Of a stretch of DNA of 52,589 nucleotides, positions 8,573 to 16,636 are shown in pieces. The DNA lies in NCBI GenBank assembly GCA_947626355.1, contig CANQRV010000013.1, positions 1 through 52,589 on the forward strand. The letters are read 5' to 3'. The stretch's first letter is position 1. Every line of letters begins with the position of its first letter. Source of the DNA: an uncultured Muribaculaceae bacterium. Its GTDB lineage: Bacteria; Bacteroidota; Bacteroidia; Bacteroidales; Muribaculaceae. Below the pieces are notes generated by a model that was given only the letters and a program-made list of their open reading frames with translations, searched no databases and was not told the DNA's origin. A program made the translations under genes and the position numbers.

Positions 8573-10651
8573 TCAGATTGTGGCGGCGGTGGAGGGGCGG
8601 GCGCGGGCGCTCACGGCCGCGAGGCGGCGACACCTGGCTACATGGCGCGGGGCCGGCATCTCGTGGAAGCAGATGTGGAGGGCGATGGCACGGGTCATCA
8701 ACAGGTCGTCGTGGCGCCCCGGAAGAGCGCCGTAGCTGCCGTTGGGGCGACGCTCATACGTCAGGTATTCGTCAAGACACGCCTCGTCGCGCTCGGCATA
8801 CAGCCGCTCACGTATCACCTTTATCAATGTGGAGATGATCATCGGCTTGGTGGCGACGTTGGTGTGGAAGCCGTATTTCGTGGGGATGCCCTGGCGGATG
8901 TCCTCCTCGCTGCGGCGCCGCGCATACAGGTTGGGATAGACGTCGCGCAGCTGGTTGAGGATGAAGCCCGACTGGTCGCCGTCGACCTGCCGGTCGCGGT
9001 CGCGGGTCTCGAGGGTGTTGCTCTCCACGACGAGGAGGGCCTCCTGATAGAAGGCGGCGATGCGCAGGGCGTTCCAGGCGAGGAGGTCCATGTCGGAGTG
9101 GCCGCGCCATTGGGCGACGAGGGCCGGGCGGCCGCCGTCGAGCATGAACTTGCGGTCGAAGACCGCCACCACCGACCAGTCGGCCTTGTCGGAACGGCCG
9201 CCGATGTCGACGACGGCGAGGTATCGGTCGGAGACAGAGCGGTCGGCGTCGGGGAGTGCCCAGACGGCGAGGCGGCCGCACTCATCCTCCACGAAGCGGA
9301 GCCCGGCGAGGGCGCCGCGTCCCTCCGGGGCATCCGAGCTCACCTCGCCGCGCCAGCGTGGCGCGCGGCATCCCCGCCGGAGGTCCTCCACCTTATATTT
9401 GTCGAAGACGCGTGCGCCGGAATGCACGAAGGCCTCGATGTCGTCGCTGGGATACTCGGCGGCCATGAGGCCGTGGTCGGAATACTTCATGCGCTCGTCG
9501 ACATACCAGCGGATGGCCTCGAGGGTGGCGCCCCGCTCCCAGAGCTGCCAGAGGTAGCGGCCGGGCTGCCGGCGGTCGGAGGTGGCCACGGTCTGGGCGC
9601 GCATGCGCAGCAGCTCGCCGGCGAAGGCGCGGGCTTCGGCGAGGGGCGCCGAATACTGCGGGATGGCGAACCAGGGGATGAAGAGGGGGCGGAACTGCGA
9701 GTCGCCGCGGCGCGCGGCCTCATACTCGCGATGGAAGAAATTGCCGGTGCCGTTGGCCGTCGACTCGAAGACGATCATCGTGAGCGGGCGCAGGAGCACC
9801 CCCGAGCATGCCGAACGAAGGAGCTGCTCGGGGGTCTTCTCTTTGGTGGCCTTCCAGATGCCGACCTCGGAGCAGTGCACGAGGTTGTAGTCGCCGCCGC
9901 GGCATGAGTCGGGGCGCTCGGCTGAGCCCACCTTCACCTTGCAGTTGCGGGCGGGGATGCGGAAGGCGGAGCCGGAGCGCCCCACGCGCTCCATGCGCTT
10001 CTCCCCTTTCGGGGGCTTCTCGCCGGGAGGATAGAGGAGAGTGGCGGGATAGGAGGCCATCATGCGGTCGAACATATCCTTGATCTCGTCGGTGGCGACG
10101 CCCTGGTGGGCGATGATGAGGGAGTTGAGCCCCTCGAGATGCACGAGCTGGAGCCACGCCATGTATAGCTGCACGCATGTGGATCCGCCCCACTGACGGG
10201 CCTTGAGGAGGATGAGGCGTATGGGCTCGCCGGCGCGCCGCTGGCTCTCGAGGGCCTCGACGAGGAGACGCTGGGGAGGGTTGAGGGTGAAGAGCACGTC
10301 CTCCCCTCCCCCTTTCCTCTTTATATATGCGCAGGTGGCGGCCCAGAAGGGGAAGTCGTGGCGCAGGCGGAGACGGCGGAACTCCTCGCGGGTCTTCGAG
10401 CGGAGCCACTCGGAGGGCTCGGCGCCGCGTGTCTTCTCGATATAGTCGTCGAGGGAGCCGGCGCGTAGCAGGGCGACGCAGAGGGGGTCGGCGAGCATGG
10501 GCTCGGGGAGCCAGAGGGGATGGGGAGAGAGGCCCGGGAGGTGGAAGGCGACGCGCGGGCCGTCGCCGGGATCGCCTGCGACGGGGTCGTAGGGGCGGAG
10601 AAGGACTTCGCGTCGGCGCTCGTTCTCGCGCAGGATGTCGTCGACGGTCAT
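8573..10651 (-). CDS. Phage-type terminase large subunit (TerL)
   Basis: 692-aa DNA-packaging motor. The N-terminal ATPase has a deviant Walker A KARQWGGST (150-158), then SLIIAHQG, a Walker-B-like YNLVHCSEVGIW (255-266) and the coupling motif ESTANG (296-301). The C-terminal RNase H-like nuclease keeps its acidic residues: VDIGG (Asp482), VVESN (Glu543) and GRHDD (Asp648, Asp649). In phages this protein pumps DNA into the prohead and cuts it. Its ATG overlaps the stop of the upstream 140-aa gene (ATGA), as small and large terminase genes often do. No portal gene follows; the fimbrial operon does. The intact frame and residues argue against a decaying remnant. Confidence 0.9.
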   Translation of the reverse strand: MTVDDILRENERRREVLLRPYDPVAGDPGDGPRVAFHLPGLSPHPLWLPEPMLADPLCVALLRAGSLDDYIEKTRGAEPSEWLRSKTREEFRRLRLRHDFPFWAATCAYIKRKGGGEDVLFTLNPPQRLLVEALESQRRAGEPIRLILLKARQWGGSTCVQLYMAWLQLVHLEGLNSLIIAHQGVATDEIKDMFDRMMASYPATLLYPPGEKPPKGEKRMERVGRSGSAFRIPARNCKVKVGSAERPDSCRGGDYNLVHCSEVGIWKATKEKTPEQLLRSACSGVLLRPLTMIVFESTANGTGNFFHREYEAARRGDSQFRPLFIPWFAIPQYSAPLAEARAFAGELLRMRAQTVATSDRRQPGRYLWQLWERGATLEAIRWYVDERMKYSDHGLMAAEYPSDDIEAFVHSGARVFDKYKVEDLRRGCRAPRWRGEVSSDAPEGRGALAGLRFVEDECGRLAVWALPDADRSVSDRYLAVVDIGGRSDKADWSVVAVFDRKFMLDGGRPALVAQWRGHSDMDLLAWNALRIAAFYQEALLVVESNTLETRDRDRQVDGDQSGFILNQLRDVYPNLYARRRSEEDIRQGIPTKYGFHTNVATKPMIISTLIKVIRERLYAERDEACLDEYLTYERRPNGSYGALPGRHDDLLMTRAIALHICFHEMPAPRHVARCRRLAAVSARARPSTAATI

Positions 10652-11070
10652 GGGCGCACTCCTTTCCGGCGCATGCAGCGCTCGCGGTAGATGATGCTCC
10701 GGGCAGTGGCCGGGGAGAGGTAGAAGCGCGGGGCGGCGGTGTTGACGACGCGGAAGGTGGCCTCGGTGAGGGAAAGCGATGGGTCGGCGTCGAGGAGATG
10801 CTGCACGCGCCGGTAGATCTCGGCGAACATCTCGCGTCGCTCGGGGTTCATGCCGGCGATGCTGACGCCGCGGCGCATGGCGCCGACGACGGCTGCGGCG
10901 CGGCGCTCGCTGACGTAGAAGCGGGAGGCGGGAGTAGCCACTACAGTATGAAACACGCGCGAGAGGTCGACGAGGCCGGTGTCGGCGGCGACGAGAGATG
11001 AGAATGCCTGAAGGAGGGCGGCGTTGCGCTCGCTCCCGAATTCAGTCTGATTGCCAATGTGTTTTGCCAT
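10648..11070 (-). CDS. Candidate small terminase subunit with internal duplication
   Basis: 140 aa, not recognised by family. It is called a candidate small terminase from position: directly upstream of TerL with an ATGA overlap. Residues 36-62 and 101-127 are two copies of the same 27-residue module (ATPASRFYVSERRAAAVV versus NTAAPRFYLSPATARSII), each looking like a helix-turn-helix-sized unit. Small terminases bind DNA to select packaging sites, so a tandem binding domain would fit, but this is inference. A well-formed promoter (11211-11241) lies about 140 nt upstream of the start. It could also be a regulator of the packaging operon. Confidence 0.6.
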   Translation of the reverse strand: MAKHIGNQTEFGSERNAALLQAFSSLVAADTGLVDLSRVFHTVVATPASRFYVSERRAAAVVGAMRRGVSIAGMNPERREMFAEIYRRVQHLLDADPSLSLTEATFRVVNTAAPRFYLSPATARSIIYRERCMRRKGVRP

Positions 11071-11111
11071 AATTCTGTTTTTTGTTTTTTGTTTTGGTTA
11101 GCTTTTTTCAA

Positions 11112-11156
11112 GATTAATCTTGATTAATCAGGAATAATCTTGATTAATCATGATTC
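11112..11156. repeat. Tandem 10-bp GATTAATC array, site 1
   Basis: GATTAATC occurs at 11112, 11122 and 11142, with GAATAATC filling the 11132 slot and GATTC at 11152. The period is exactly 10 bp, so all copies face the same side of the helix. It lies in the leader of the small-terminase transcript, between the divergent phage-type operons. Confidence 0.85.
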
Positions 11157-11210
11157 TCCCGAGAACCGTTAGTGCGCGAAGCGCCAAGCGTTGCTGTTGG
11201 AATCGCGATG

Positions 11211-11241
11211 CAAAGATAGTATGAAAATTGTAAAATAACAA
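11211..11241 (-). promoter_or_regulatory. Promoter of the leftward terminase operon
   Basis: Read leftward: ATTG (TTG at 11241-11239), 20 nt, then TATCTTTG (11218-11211), a match to the Bacteroidetes -33/-7 consensus. Transcription would start near 11204, running through the GATTAATC array. The -33 element is overlapped by the inverted repeat AATAGC-AAC-GCTATT (11240-11254). Confidence 0.75.
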
Positions 11242-11254
11242 TAGCAACGCTATT
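11240..11254. promoter_or_regulatory. Inverted repeat, candidate operator
   Basis: AATAGC-AAC-GCTATT is a perfect 6-bp inverted repeat centred on the -33 side of the terminase promoter and upstream of the rightward operon. Its position fits an operator, but no binding protein can be assigned. Confidence 0.45.
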
Positions 11255-11297
11255 ATTTAGTATTAAATTTGCAACGTCAAACAAAAACAGAAGAGTT

Positions 11298-11954
11298 ATG
11301 AACGACAACAACGCAAAGCAAATGAAAGAGAACGAAAAGGAGAGAGACACCCTGCTTGAGAAGATCGCGGGGCTCGTGAGGCGCCTTGGGCGCCGCGAGG
11401 GTGACACCCAAGGCGCTCTTGCGAGCGCCGAGCCGACCGAGGCGGCCGGTGAGGGCGAGCCGACCGGGGTGGCGGCGGGACGCCGCCTCTCCCAGGAAGA
11501 GCCGACCGAGGGCGACGCTCAGGGCTCCGAGAGCCCCGGGGCTGAGGAGAAGGAGGGGGCGTGCTGCAAGCTGCCGATGGTGATCAAGAGGAACATCGTC
11601 AACTCCATCGAGGAGGTGAGACGCTTCGCGGAGGAGCACGAGCTGGCGGTGACGGCCGTGGAGTCGGTGCTCGGAATGATCCTGGAGGTGGCGGTGGGAT
11701 GCGCCGAGGGAAAGGTGAGCCGGCAGATGCTGCTGTGGGCGCTGCGGGTGCTCAACTACGAGCGCGACAAGGCGGAGGCGCGCCGCAAGGGTGAGCTCGA
11801 CGGGCGCAACGCGGCGATAGAGGAGCGCTACTTCCGGGGTCGCCCGGAAGACGTGCCCTACCTGACGAGCGGCACGGACACTCCGCTCGGCGACGAGCAG
11901 GACGAGGACGACATCTTCGAGATGGCGCGAAGCGCGAGGAGCGCGAAGCGCTAA
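11298..11954 (+). CDS. Unknown protein upstream of capsid gene, possible scaffold
   Basis: 218 aa, not recognised. There is a charged N-terminal helix (1-30), then a low-complexity Ala/Gly/Glu stretch (about 31-85), a helical middle (VIKRNIVNSIEEVRRFAEEH, then MLLWALRVLNYERDKAEAR), and an acidic tail (DEQDEDDIFEMA). The position just before the capsid gene and the helical, acidic make-up fit a scaffolding protein, but that is inference. The DNA of the low-complexity part contains a family A palindrome in frame (11468-11495), encoding GVAAGRRLSQ. The stop TAA sits at the start of another repeat remnant (AAGAGTCAAGAGTGAAG). A weak TAAATTTG (11264-11271) lies upstream. Confidence 0.6.
   Translation: MNDNNAKQMKENEKERDTLLEKIAGLVRRLGRREGDTQGALASAEPTEAAGEGEPTGVAAGRRLSQEEPTEGDAQGSESPGAEEKEGACCKLPMVIKRNIVNSIEEVRRFAEEHELAVTAVESVLGMILEVAVGCAEGKVSRQMLLWALRVLNYERDKAEARRKGELDGRNAAIEERYFRGRPEDVPYLTSGTDTPLGDEQDEDDIFEMARSARSAKR
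11468..11495 (+). repeat. Family A half-palindrome inside a coding sequence
   Basis: GGTGGCGGCGGGACGCC then GCCTCTCCCAG matches the right arm of family A copies (for example around 14780-14805) and is translated in frame within the 218-aa gene. Confidence 0.7.
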
Positions 11955-12008
11955 GAGTCAAGAGTGAAGAGTGAAGTCACTGACCGGGCAGAACGTAGGG
12001 AGAGTCAA

Positions 12009-12036
12009 GATTAATCAAGATTATTCATGATTAATC
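12009..12036. repeat. Tandem 10-bp GATTAATC array, site 2
   Basis: GATTAATC (12009), GATTATTC (12019) and GATTAATC (12029) with exact 10-bp period, 51 nt before the capsid start codon. Confidence 0.85.
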
Positions 12037-12086
12037 TTGAAAAAACATCCAAATCAAAAAAAACAAATCAAAAACAAAACAGAATC

Positions 12087-13562
12087 ATGGAAAAGGAAAT
12101 GACCAACATCGCCGGGCAACCGGCAACCGTGAGCGCGGCCGCCGAGGCCACCAACGGCCTGGCTACAGGCAATTTCATACAGCCGGATATCGACGAGCAG
12201 CTGTTTCGCTTCAACAGCGAGGACACGCCGCTGATGAACCTCATGCTTCGCGCCAAGCGCGTGAAGGTGAACTCGCCGGAGGTGGACCACTATATGATCG
12301 ACGAGCCCCGCGCGGTGGTGACCACCACGGCGGCGGTGAGCGGCGACAACGCCTATCAGGTGGAGCTGCCGCTGGGGCCGGCCGACCAGAACCTGCCCCG
12401 CCCCTACACCACACTGCTGGTGGAGAGCGTCGACGGCTACAGCGCCGACGGACGCGAGCGCACGCCGGGGCGTCCGCTGATGCTCTTCGTGAAGGGGCGC
12501 TCCACCACCACCAACTATCCCGTGGTGACGGCCGTCAACGGCCCGCGCAACAGCGCCGACGACGAATACTGCACCATCCCGGAGATCCCCGCCGGCACGA
12601 GGATCGTAATCCTCGCCAACTCCCTCTACGAGACCCAGAAGGAGGTGGACCCCGACCTGACGGTGCCCCGCCCCACCCGCGTCTACCTCCAGAAGAGGGG
12701 GATGAACCAGGTGGTGAGCGACTACTTCGAGAGCCAGAAGAAGAGCATCCCCTTCTCGAAGGCGATCATCGCCGAGCAGGCGATCGCCAACTTCAAGATC
12801 CGAGGCAACCGCACCCTCTGGGCGGGACGTGCCGGGAAGTTCAAGCTCGACACCGGCAAGATGGGGCTCCAGACCGTCTACACCACGGAGGGGGTGAGAT
12901 GGCAGTTCAAGAGGGAGCTGCAGCACTCCGGACGCTGGACGGTGGAGAAGGTGATCGCCCTGGCGAAGATGTTCTTCACCGGCGAGGACGTGCCGAAGAC
13001 GGCGCTGCTGCTGGCGGGGAAGAACCTGCTGGAGCAGATACAGTGTATCGACTTCTCGAAGCACCCCGAGATCCAGATCACCACGAAGACCAACAGCATA
13101 GGGTGGACCGTCACCAACTTTCACACCGTATTCGGCGACATCGAGATCAAGCGGGAGCCGACGCTCGACCGTCTGGGATGGAGCAACAGCGGCGCCCTCA
13201 TCGGCGAGGACCGTCTGGTGCATTACGTCTACAGCACGGAGCACCGGTTTTCGGGGCGCATGGAGGGCGAGGAGGCGACGCGCAGCGGAATCCTCATCTG
13301 GGACGCCCTGGCCCTCAAGGGAAGCTGCCACATCTGGATCGACGGCGAGGGTGGCCAGCAAGGGAGCGAGGCCCTCGGCATGCGCCTCTGGGACAGCGAG
13401 GAGGCGCCCGGCGAAGACGATCTGGCAGGCGGCGTGGTGTTCTACCTGCTGCGCGACTGCCCCGGCATCGGGGCCGCGGCCCGCAGCGGCCAGATGTGGA
13501 CGGCCGTGAAGAGCGGGGGCGCCCTTGTCTGGAGCGAGTATGCGGGGGAGCAGGCGGTGTGA
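12087..13562 (+). CDS. Phage-type major capsid protein
   Basis: 491 aa from ATG 12087 (an in-frame ATG at 12027 would translate the GATTAATC array and a Lys/Asn-rich leader, so it is rejected). The N-terminal arm DIDEQLFRFNSEDTPLMNLM, then RAKRVKVNSPEVDHYMIDEP, and the later KIRGNRTLWAGRAGKF, VYTTEGVRWQFKREL and VFGDIEIKREPTLDRLGWSN motifs are those of HK97-fold capsid proteins of the kind found in Bacteroidetes phages. About 70 residues after the usual end (from GGQQGSEALG) look like an added beta-rich domain. The frame is intact, the position between a possible scaffold and accessory genes is normal for phages, and GC is as high as in neighbouring host genes. Confidence 0.82.
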   Translation: MEKEMTNIAGQPATVSAAAEATNGLATGNFIQPDIDEQLFRFNSEDTPLMNLMLRAKRVKVNSPEVDHYMIDEPRAVVTTTAAVSGDNAYQVELPLGPADQNLPRPYTTLLVESVDGYSADGRERTPGRPLMLFVKGRSTTTNYPVVTAVNGPRNSADDEYCTIPEIPAGTRIVILANSLYETQKEVDPDLTVPRPTRVYLQKRGMNQVVSDYFESQKKSIPFSKAIIAEQAIANFKIRGNRTLWAGRAGKFKLDTGKMGLQTVYTTEGVRWQFKRELQHSGRWTVEKVIALAKMFFTGEDVPKTALLLAGKNLLEQIQCIDFSKHPEIQITTKTNSIGWTVTNFHTVFGDIEIKREPTLDRLGWSNSGALIGEDRLVHYVYSTEHRFSGRMEGEEATRSGILIWDALALKGSCHIWIDGEGGQQGSEALGMRLWDSEEAPGEDDLAGGVVFYLLRDCPGIGAAARSGQMWTAVKSGGALVWSEYAGEQAV

Positions 13563-13600
13563 CGCCCGCCATTCATCAACCATAAAAACATTCAACAGCT

Positions 13601-14101
13601 ATGGACAAGACAATAAAGACCTACGGAGTGAACGGCCTGATGGAGTGGCACGCCCGGCTGCCGTTGGGGAAGACGACGCTGCTGGTGGACTTCACCGGGG
13701 GCAGCCTGACGGGCTACGGGGTGTCGCCGGCCACCTACACGACGGGCAACGAGGTGGTGCAGCGTGTGATCGAGAGCTCGCGCCCCTACCGCGAGGGTAA
13801 GATCAGGCTGCTGCGGAGCGTGGCGACGGCGAAGCCGCCCGCCGCCGGGGGCGCAGAACCAGTCGGACCAGTCGGGACGAGGAGGGAGACCGCTCCCTCC
13901 TCCCCTGCCCCGGCGCCACCGGCGGCCGCCGGTGGGCAGCCCGACCTCTTCAGCTACGAGGCCACCGACGAGGCCGACGCCGCCGACTACCTCAGCGGCA
14001 GCCACGGCGTAGCCTCGGAGAAGCTCAACAGCCGCGCCGACATCTTCCGCGAGGCGTCGCGCCTCGGCATAACGCTGACCATCGATGGCGACCGACGTTG
14101 A
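13601..14101 (+). CDS. Unknown phage-type accessory protein
   Basis: 166 aa, 38 nt after the capsid gene. The N-terminal about 70 residues are a beta-rich module (KTYGVNGLMEWHARLPLGKT, then LVDFTGGSLTGYG). A Pro/Ala linker (about 75-110) and a short helical C-terminal part (LNSRADIFREASRLGITLTI) follow. I do not recognise a named family. Position suggests a capsid decoration or assembly protein. It overlaps the next gene by 17 nt, so the two are probably translated together. Confidence 0.62.
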   Translation: MDKTIKTYGVNGLMEWHARLPLGKTTLLVDFTGGSLTGYGVSPATYTTGNEVVQRVIESSRPYREGKIRLLRSVATAKPPAAGGAEPVGPVGTRRETAPSSPAPAPPAAAGGQPDLFSYEATDEADAADYLSGSHGVASEKLNSRADIFREASRLGITLTIDGDRR

Positions 14102-14657
14102 ACTGCTGATCGACATGGCGCTGCGGCTCGCCGGCGAGTCGCCGGCCCACTGCGGCTACGGCGAGGAGGGTGGCGCACTCACAGTGCGCCGCCGGCTGCG
14201 CCAGCTGGTGGAGCCGGCGGCCGCGCAGGCGGTCCGCGAGGCGCCGGCGAGCGTCTTCGCCACGTGGCGCGAGCTCGACCCGGAGGGGGTGACGGTGGAG
14301 GCCGGCGGCTGCGGCTACGCACTGCTGCCCGCCGACTTCATGCGCCTGCTCTCCTTCCGGATGAGCGACTGGCGGGTGGCCGTGGAGCGCGTCGACGAGG
14401 CGCGAGGCGCCTGCATGGGGCGCCTCTACCCGGAGGCCTACGCCTCGCCGTCGCGGCCGGTGTGCCGCCTCGGGCAGCGCCCGGAGGGGCGCGCGCTCCT
14501 CTTCGCGGGCTCGCGCTCGCCGACGGCGACGCTGACGCAGGGGCTCTACGTGGCGCAGCCGCGCATCGACCGGCGCGGCACCATCGAGGTGCCCGAGGAG
14601 CTGCTCGCCGCGATTGCCAGCAAAATGCTTGCAATCGCAGCGAAGAGTGAAGGGTGA
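14085..14657 (+). CDS. Probable head-tail connector / adaptor protein
   Basis: 190 aa. Layout resembles tail-accessory/connector proteins of the P22 gp4 or crAss ring type: an N-terminal helix (ELLIDMALRLAGES), a helical pair (VRRRLRQLVEPAAAQAVREA), then a beta-rich half with LLPADFMRLLSFRMSDW and ends near IEVPEELLAAIASKML. Position after capsid and accessory genes supports this. The last codons K-S-E-G and the TGA stop are supplied by the start of a family A repeat (AAGAGTGAAGGGTGA at 14643), so the natural C-terminus has been replaced at the very end. Family assignment is by resemblance only. Confidence 0.62.
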   Translation: MATDVELLIDMALRLAGESPAHCGYGEEGGALTVRRRLRQLVEPAAAQAVREAPASVFATWRELDPEGVTVEAGGCGYALLPADFMRLLSFRMSDWRVAVERVDEARGACMGRLYPEAYASPSRPVCRLGQRPEGRALLFAGSRSPTATLTQGLYVAQPRIDRRGTIEVPEELLAAIASKMLAIAAKSEG

Positions 14658-14820
14658 TGCGCTTCGCGCAAGAGTGCGTAGCCCTTGGGAGTGGCGGCGT
14701 CCCGCCGCCTTCGCGAAGCGAGGCCACCCCGCGACGCCACCCGGCATGCCACCCGGCAAAAATACCTATGGGCTCGCAGGCTGGCGGCGGGACGCCGCCT
14801 CTCCCAAGGCACTCCGCGGG
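14643..14820 (+). repeat. Family A repeat, full copy, at a gene 3' end
   Basis: Starts AAGAGTGAAGGGTGA, includes TGGGAGTGGCGGCGTCCC, GCCGCCTTCGCGAAGCGAGG, ACCTATGGGCTCGCAGG and GGCGGCGGGACGCCGCCTC. Outer GGCGGCG arms form a large inverted repeat. It overlaps the last codons of the connector gene and runs straight into GATTAATC array 3. Confidence 0.9.
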
Positions 14821-14857
14821 GATTATCGGGATTAATCATGATTATTCATGATTATTC
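14821..14857. repeat. Tandem GATTAATC array, site 3
   Basis: GATTATCG (14821), GATTAATC (14830), GATTATTC (14840) and GATTATTC (14850): 9-, 10- and 10-bp spacing, ending 37 nt before the fibre start codon. Confidence 0.85.
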
Positions 14858-14894
14858 ATGAAAAATTGATTGCTAATTTCTAATTGCTAATTAA

Positions 14895-16526
14895 ATGAAG
14901 GATCTGCAATGCGTGGGTGACGCCTGCTTCCACCGCGACGTGACGGTGAAGGGATGGCTCGAGGCCGACAACATCACCGGCTTCCTGCGAGGGCTCTATC
15001 CCACTTACGATGAACTGAAGGAGAAGCTCCCGGAGCCGCACGAGGGATGGTGCGCGCTCGTCGGGGAGACACTGCCCGCGACGCTCTACCGCGCGTCGGG
15101 GCTGCAATGGCACAACACGGGCACCACGGCGGGCACGCCGACGGTGGCCTCACCGGCCACCACGGGGAGTACAGCTCGTCTCGACGCCGCGGAGAGGCGC
15201 CTCACGGAGGCGGAGAACCGCCTCGATGCCGACGAGACACGCCTCGCCGACACCGAGCGGCGCCTTGACGTCGGCGAGGAGCGGCTGACGGCCGCGGAGA
15301 GCGACCTGCGTAGCCACAGCCGACGGCTGCTGGAGCTGGAGCGGAGCGGAGCCACTCCGCAACAGCCCTCCACCGGTGAGGGCGCGACCGCGAAGCACCG
15401 TCTCAACGGGCGACGCCTCACGGTGATCGGCGGCGCGGGGAGCGTGGATGGCGGCTGGGCCACGAGGCTGGCGGCCGCCACGGGAATGAGCTTCGACGCC
15501 GAGGCCAACAGGAGCTACTGCTCGGAGGCGGGGCTCCTCGAGGAGGGAGCGTCGGCGCAGTGGCGCGCCTCGCGGCTGATCGCCGACACGCAGACGAGTC
15601 CCGACGTGATCATCATCGACGCGCCGACGGGAGCCCTCCCGGAGGGGAGCGCCGATGACGCCCCCTATTTCGCCGGGCCGCTGCATATAATAGCAGCCGG
15701 CGGGAGCGTCAACCGCACGGCGGCGCAGGCCGTGGCCGCCTTCAAGAAAAGCCTTGCCTCCATCGCGGGCACCACGCCGGGAGCGCACGGCACGCGCTAC
15801 GCCCTCCCTACCACGGCCACCGCGGGCTACACCGTTGCGCTGACCTCCGGCGCCAGCGTGTCGGGAAGCGTCATAATCAGCTACGGCGGACGCGAGCGGC
15901 ACGTGGGCGTGAGGGCCGGGGAGAGCGCCTCTGTCATCGCGTCGCGCCTGCGGAGCCTGGAATGGGAGGGGTTCACCGTCGGGGGAGACGGCGTCGCGCT
16001 GGTGTGGATGGCGATGGAGAGCGGCGCGGAGGCGCCGGAAATCCGTGGCAACGGCACCGGCGTCACCTCGGGCTCCGCGCAGACGGGCACCGGCTACAGC
16101 CACGTCACCGTCACCTTCACGGGCCACGACCCGGAGAAGTGGCTCGACCCAGACAGCTGGCAGCCCTTAGGGCAGATCAGCGCCGTGAGCGCCGTGAAGG
16201 GGATGGTCGACGCGCTGTCGGGGCGCTTCCCGGGCGCGGAGATAGTGTGGGTGGAGCTGCCGGGGTATGTCTTCAGCGCGGAGCATGAGAAATTCGTGCG
16301 CGGCGATGAGAGCGCGGACACGGAGGCCATCGAGACGACGCTCCGCGGCATATCGGGGGAGCCGCTGTGGCGGGCACTCGCGACACGCGGGATGCAGGCG
16401 CTCGACCTGCGGGAGGCGTCGGGCATCAACGCGGCCAACGCTTTCAGGCATTTCAAGGACTGGAGCGTAACATTCACGGAATCAGGCAGCGAGCGGATAT
16501 GCGAAGGATTTCTGAAAAAATTATGA
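14895..16526 (+). CDS. Coiled-coil tail-fibre-like protein with SGNH-like domain
   Basis: 543 aa. The N-terminal module (VTVKGWLEADNITGFLRGLY, then GWCALVGETLPATLYRASGL) is the kind seen at the start of Bacteroidetes phage fibres. Residues 95-150 are eight uninterrupted heptads of the form RLxxxEx, a probable trimeric coiled coil. From about 170 an alpha/beta domain begins with RRLTVIGGAGSVDGGWATRL, which looks like an SGNH/GDSL hydrolase opening in which GDS has become GAGS, so activity is doubtful. PDVIIIDAPTGAL fits the second strand of that fold. The gene is last in the rightward phage-type block. A receptor-binding or sugar-modifying role is inferred. Confidence 0.65.
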   Translation: MKDLQCVGDACFHRDVTVKGWLEADNITGFLRGLYPTYDELKEKLPEPHEGWCALVGETLPATLYRASGLQWHNTGTTAGTPTVASPATTGSTARLDAAERRLTEAENRLDADETRLADTERRLDVGEERLTAAESDLRSHSRRLLELERSGATPQQPSTGEGATAKHRLNGRRLTVIGGAGSVDGGWATRLAAATGMSFDAEANRSYCSEAGLLEEGASAQWRASRLIADTQTSPDVIIIDAPTGALPEGSADDAPYFAGPLHIIAAGGSVNRTAAQAVAAFKKSLASIAGTTPGAHGTRYALPTTATAGYTVALTSGASVSGSVIISYGGRERHVGVRAGESASVIASRLRSLEWEGFTVGGDGVALVWMAMESGAEAPEIRGNGTGVTSGSAQTGTGYSHVTVTFTGHDPEKWLDPDSWQPLGQISAVSAVKGMVDALSGRFPGAEIVWVELPGYVFSAEHEKFVRGDESADTEAIETTLRGISGEPLWRALATRGMQALDLREASGINAANAFRHFKDWSVTFTESGSERICEGFLKKL

Positions 16527-16556
16527 AAAATTTTTTTGAATTTTTTTGGTGAAATA

Positions 16557-16588
16557 TTTGGTGGGAATGAAAAAAGGTTGTAACTTTG
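16557..16588 (+). promoter_or_regulatory. Promoter of tRNA-Asp
   Basis: TTTG (16557-16560), 20-nt spacer, TAACTTTG (16581-16588): a consensus Bacteroidetes promoter 48 nt upstream of the tRNA. Confidence 0.85.
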
Positions 16589-16636
16589 CACTCGCAATCG
16601 GGAAACAAACCCCGGGCGCAAGAAAAAGACTCTAAA

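Noticed and set aside
12054-13595. 513-aa open frame antisense to the capsid gene
   Set aside because: Mirror of a GC-rich coding frame; His/Arg/Gly/Leu-rich translation with no domain, no promoter and no start context.
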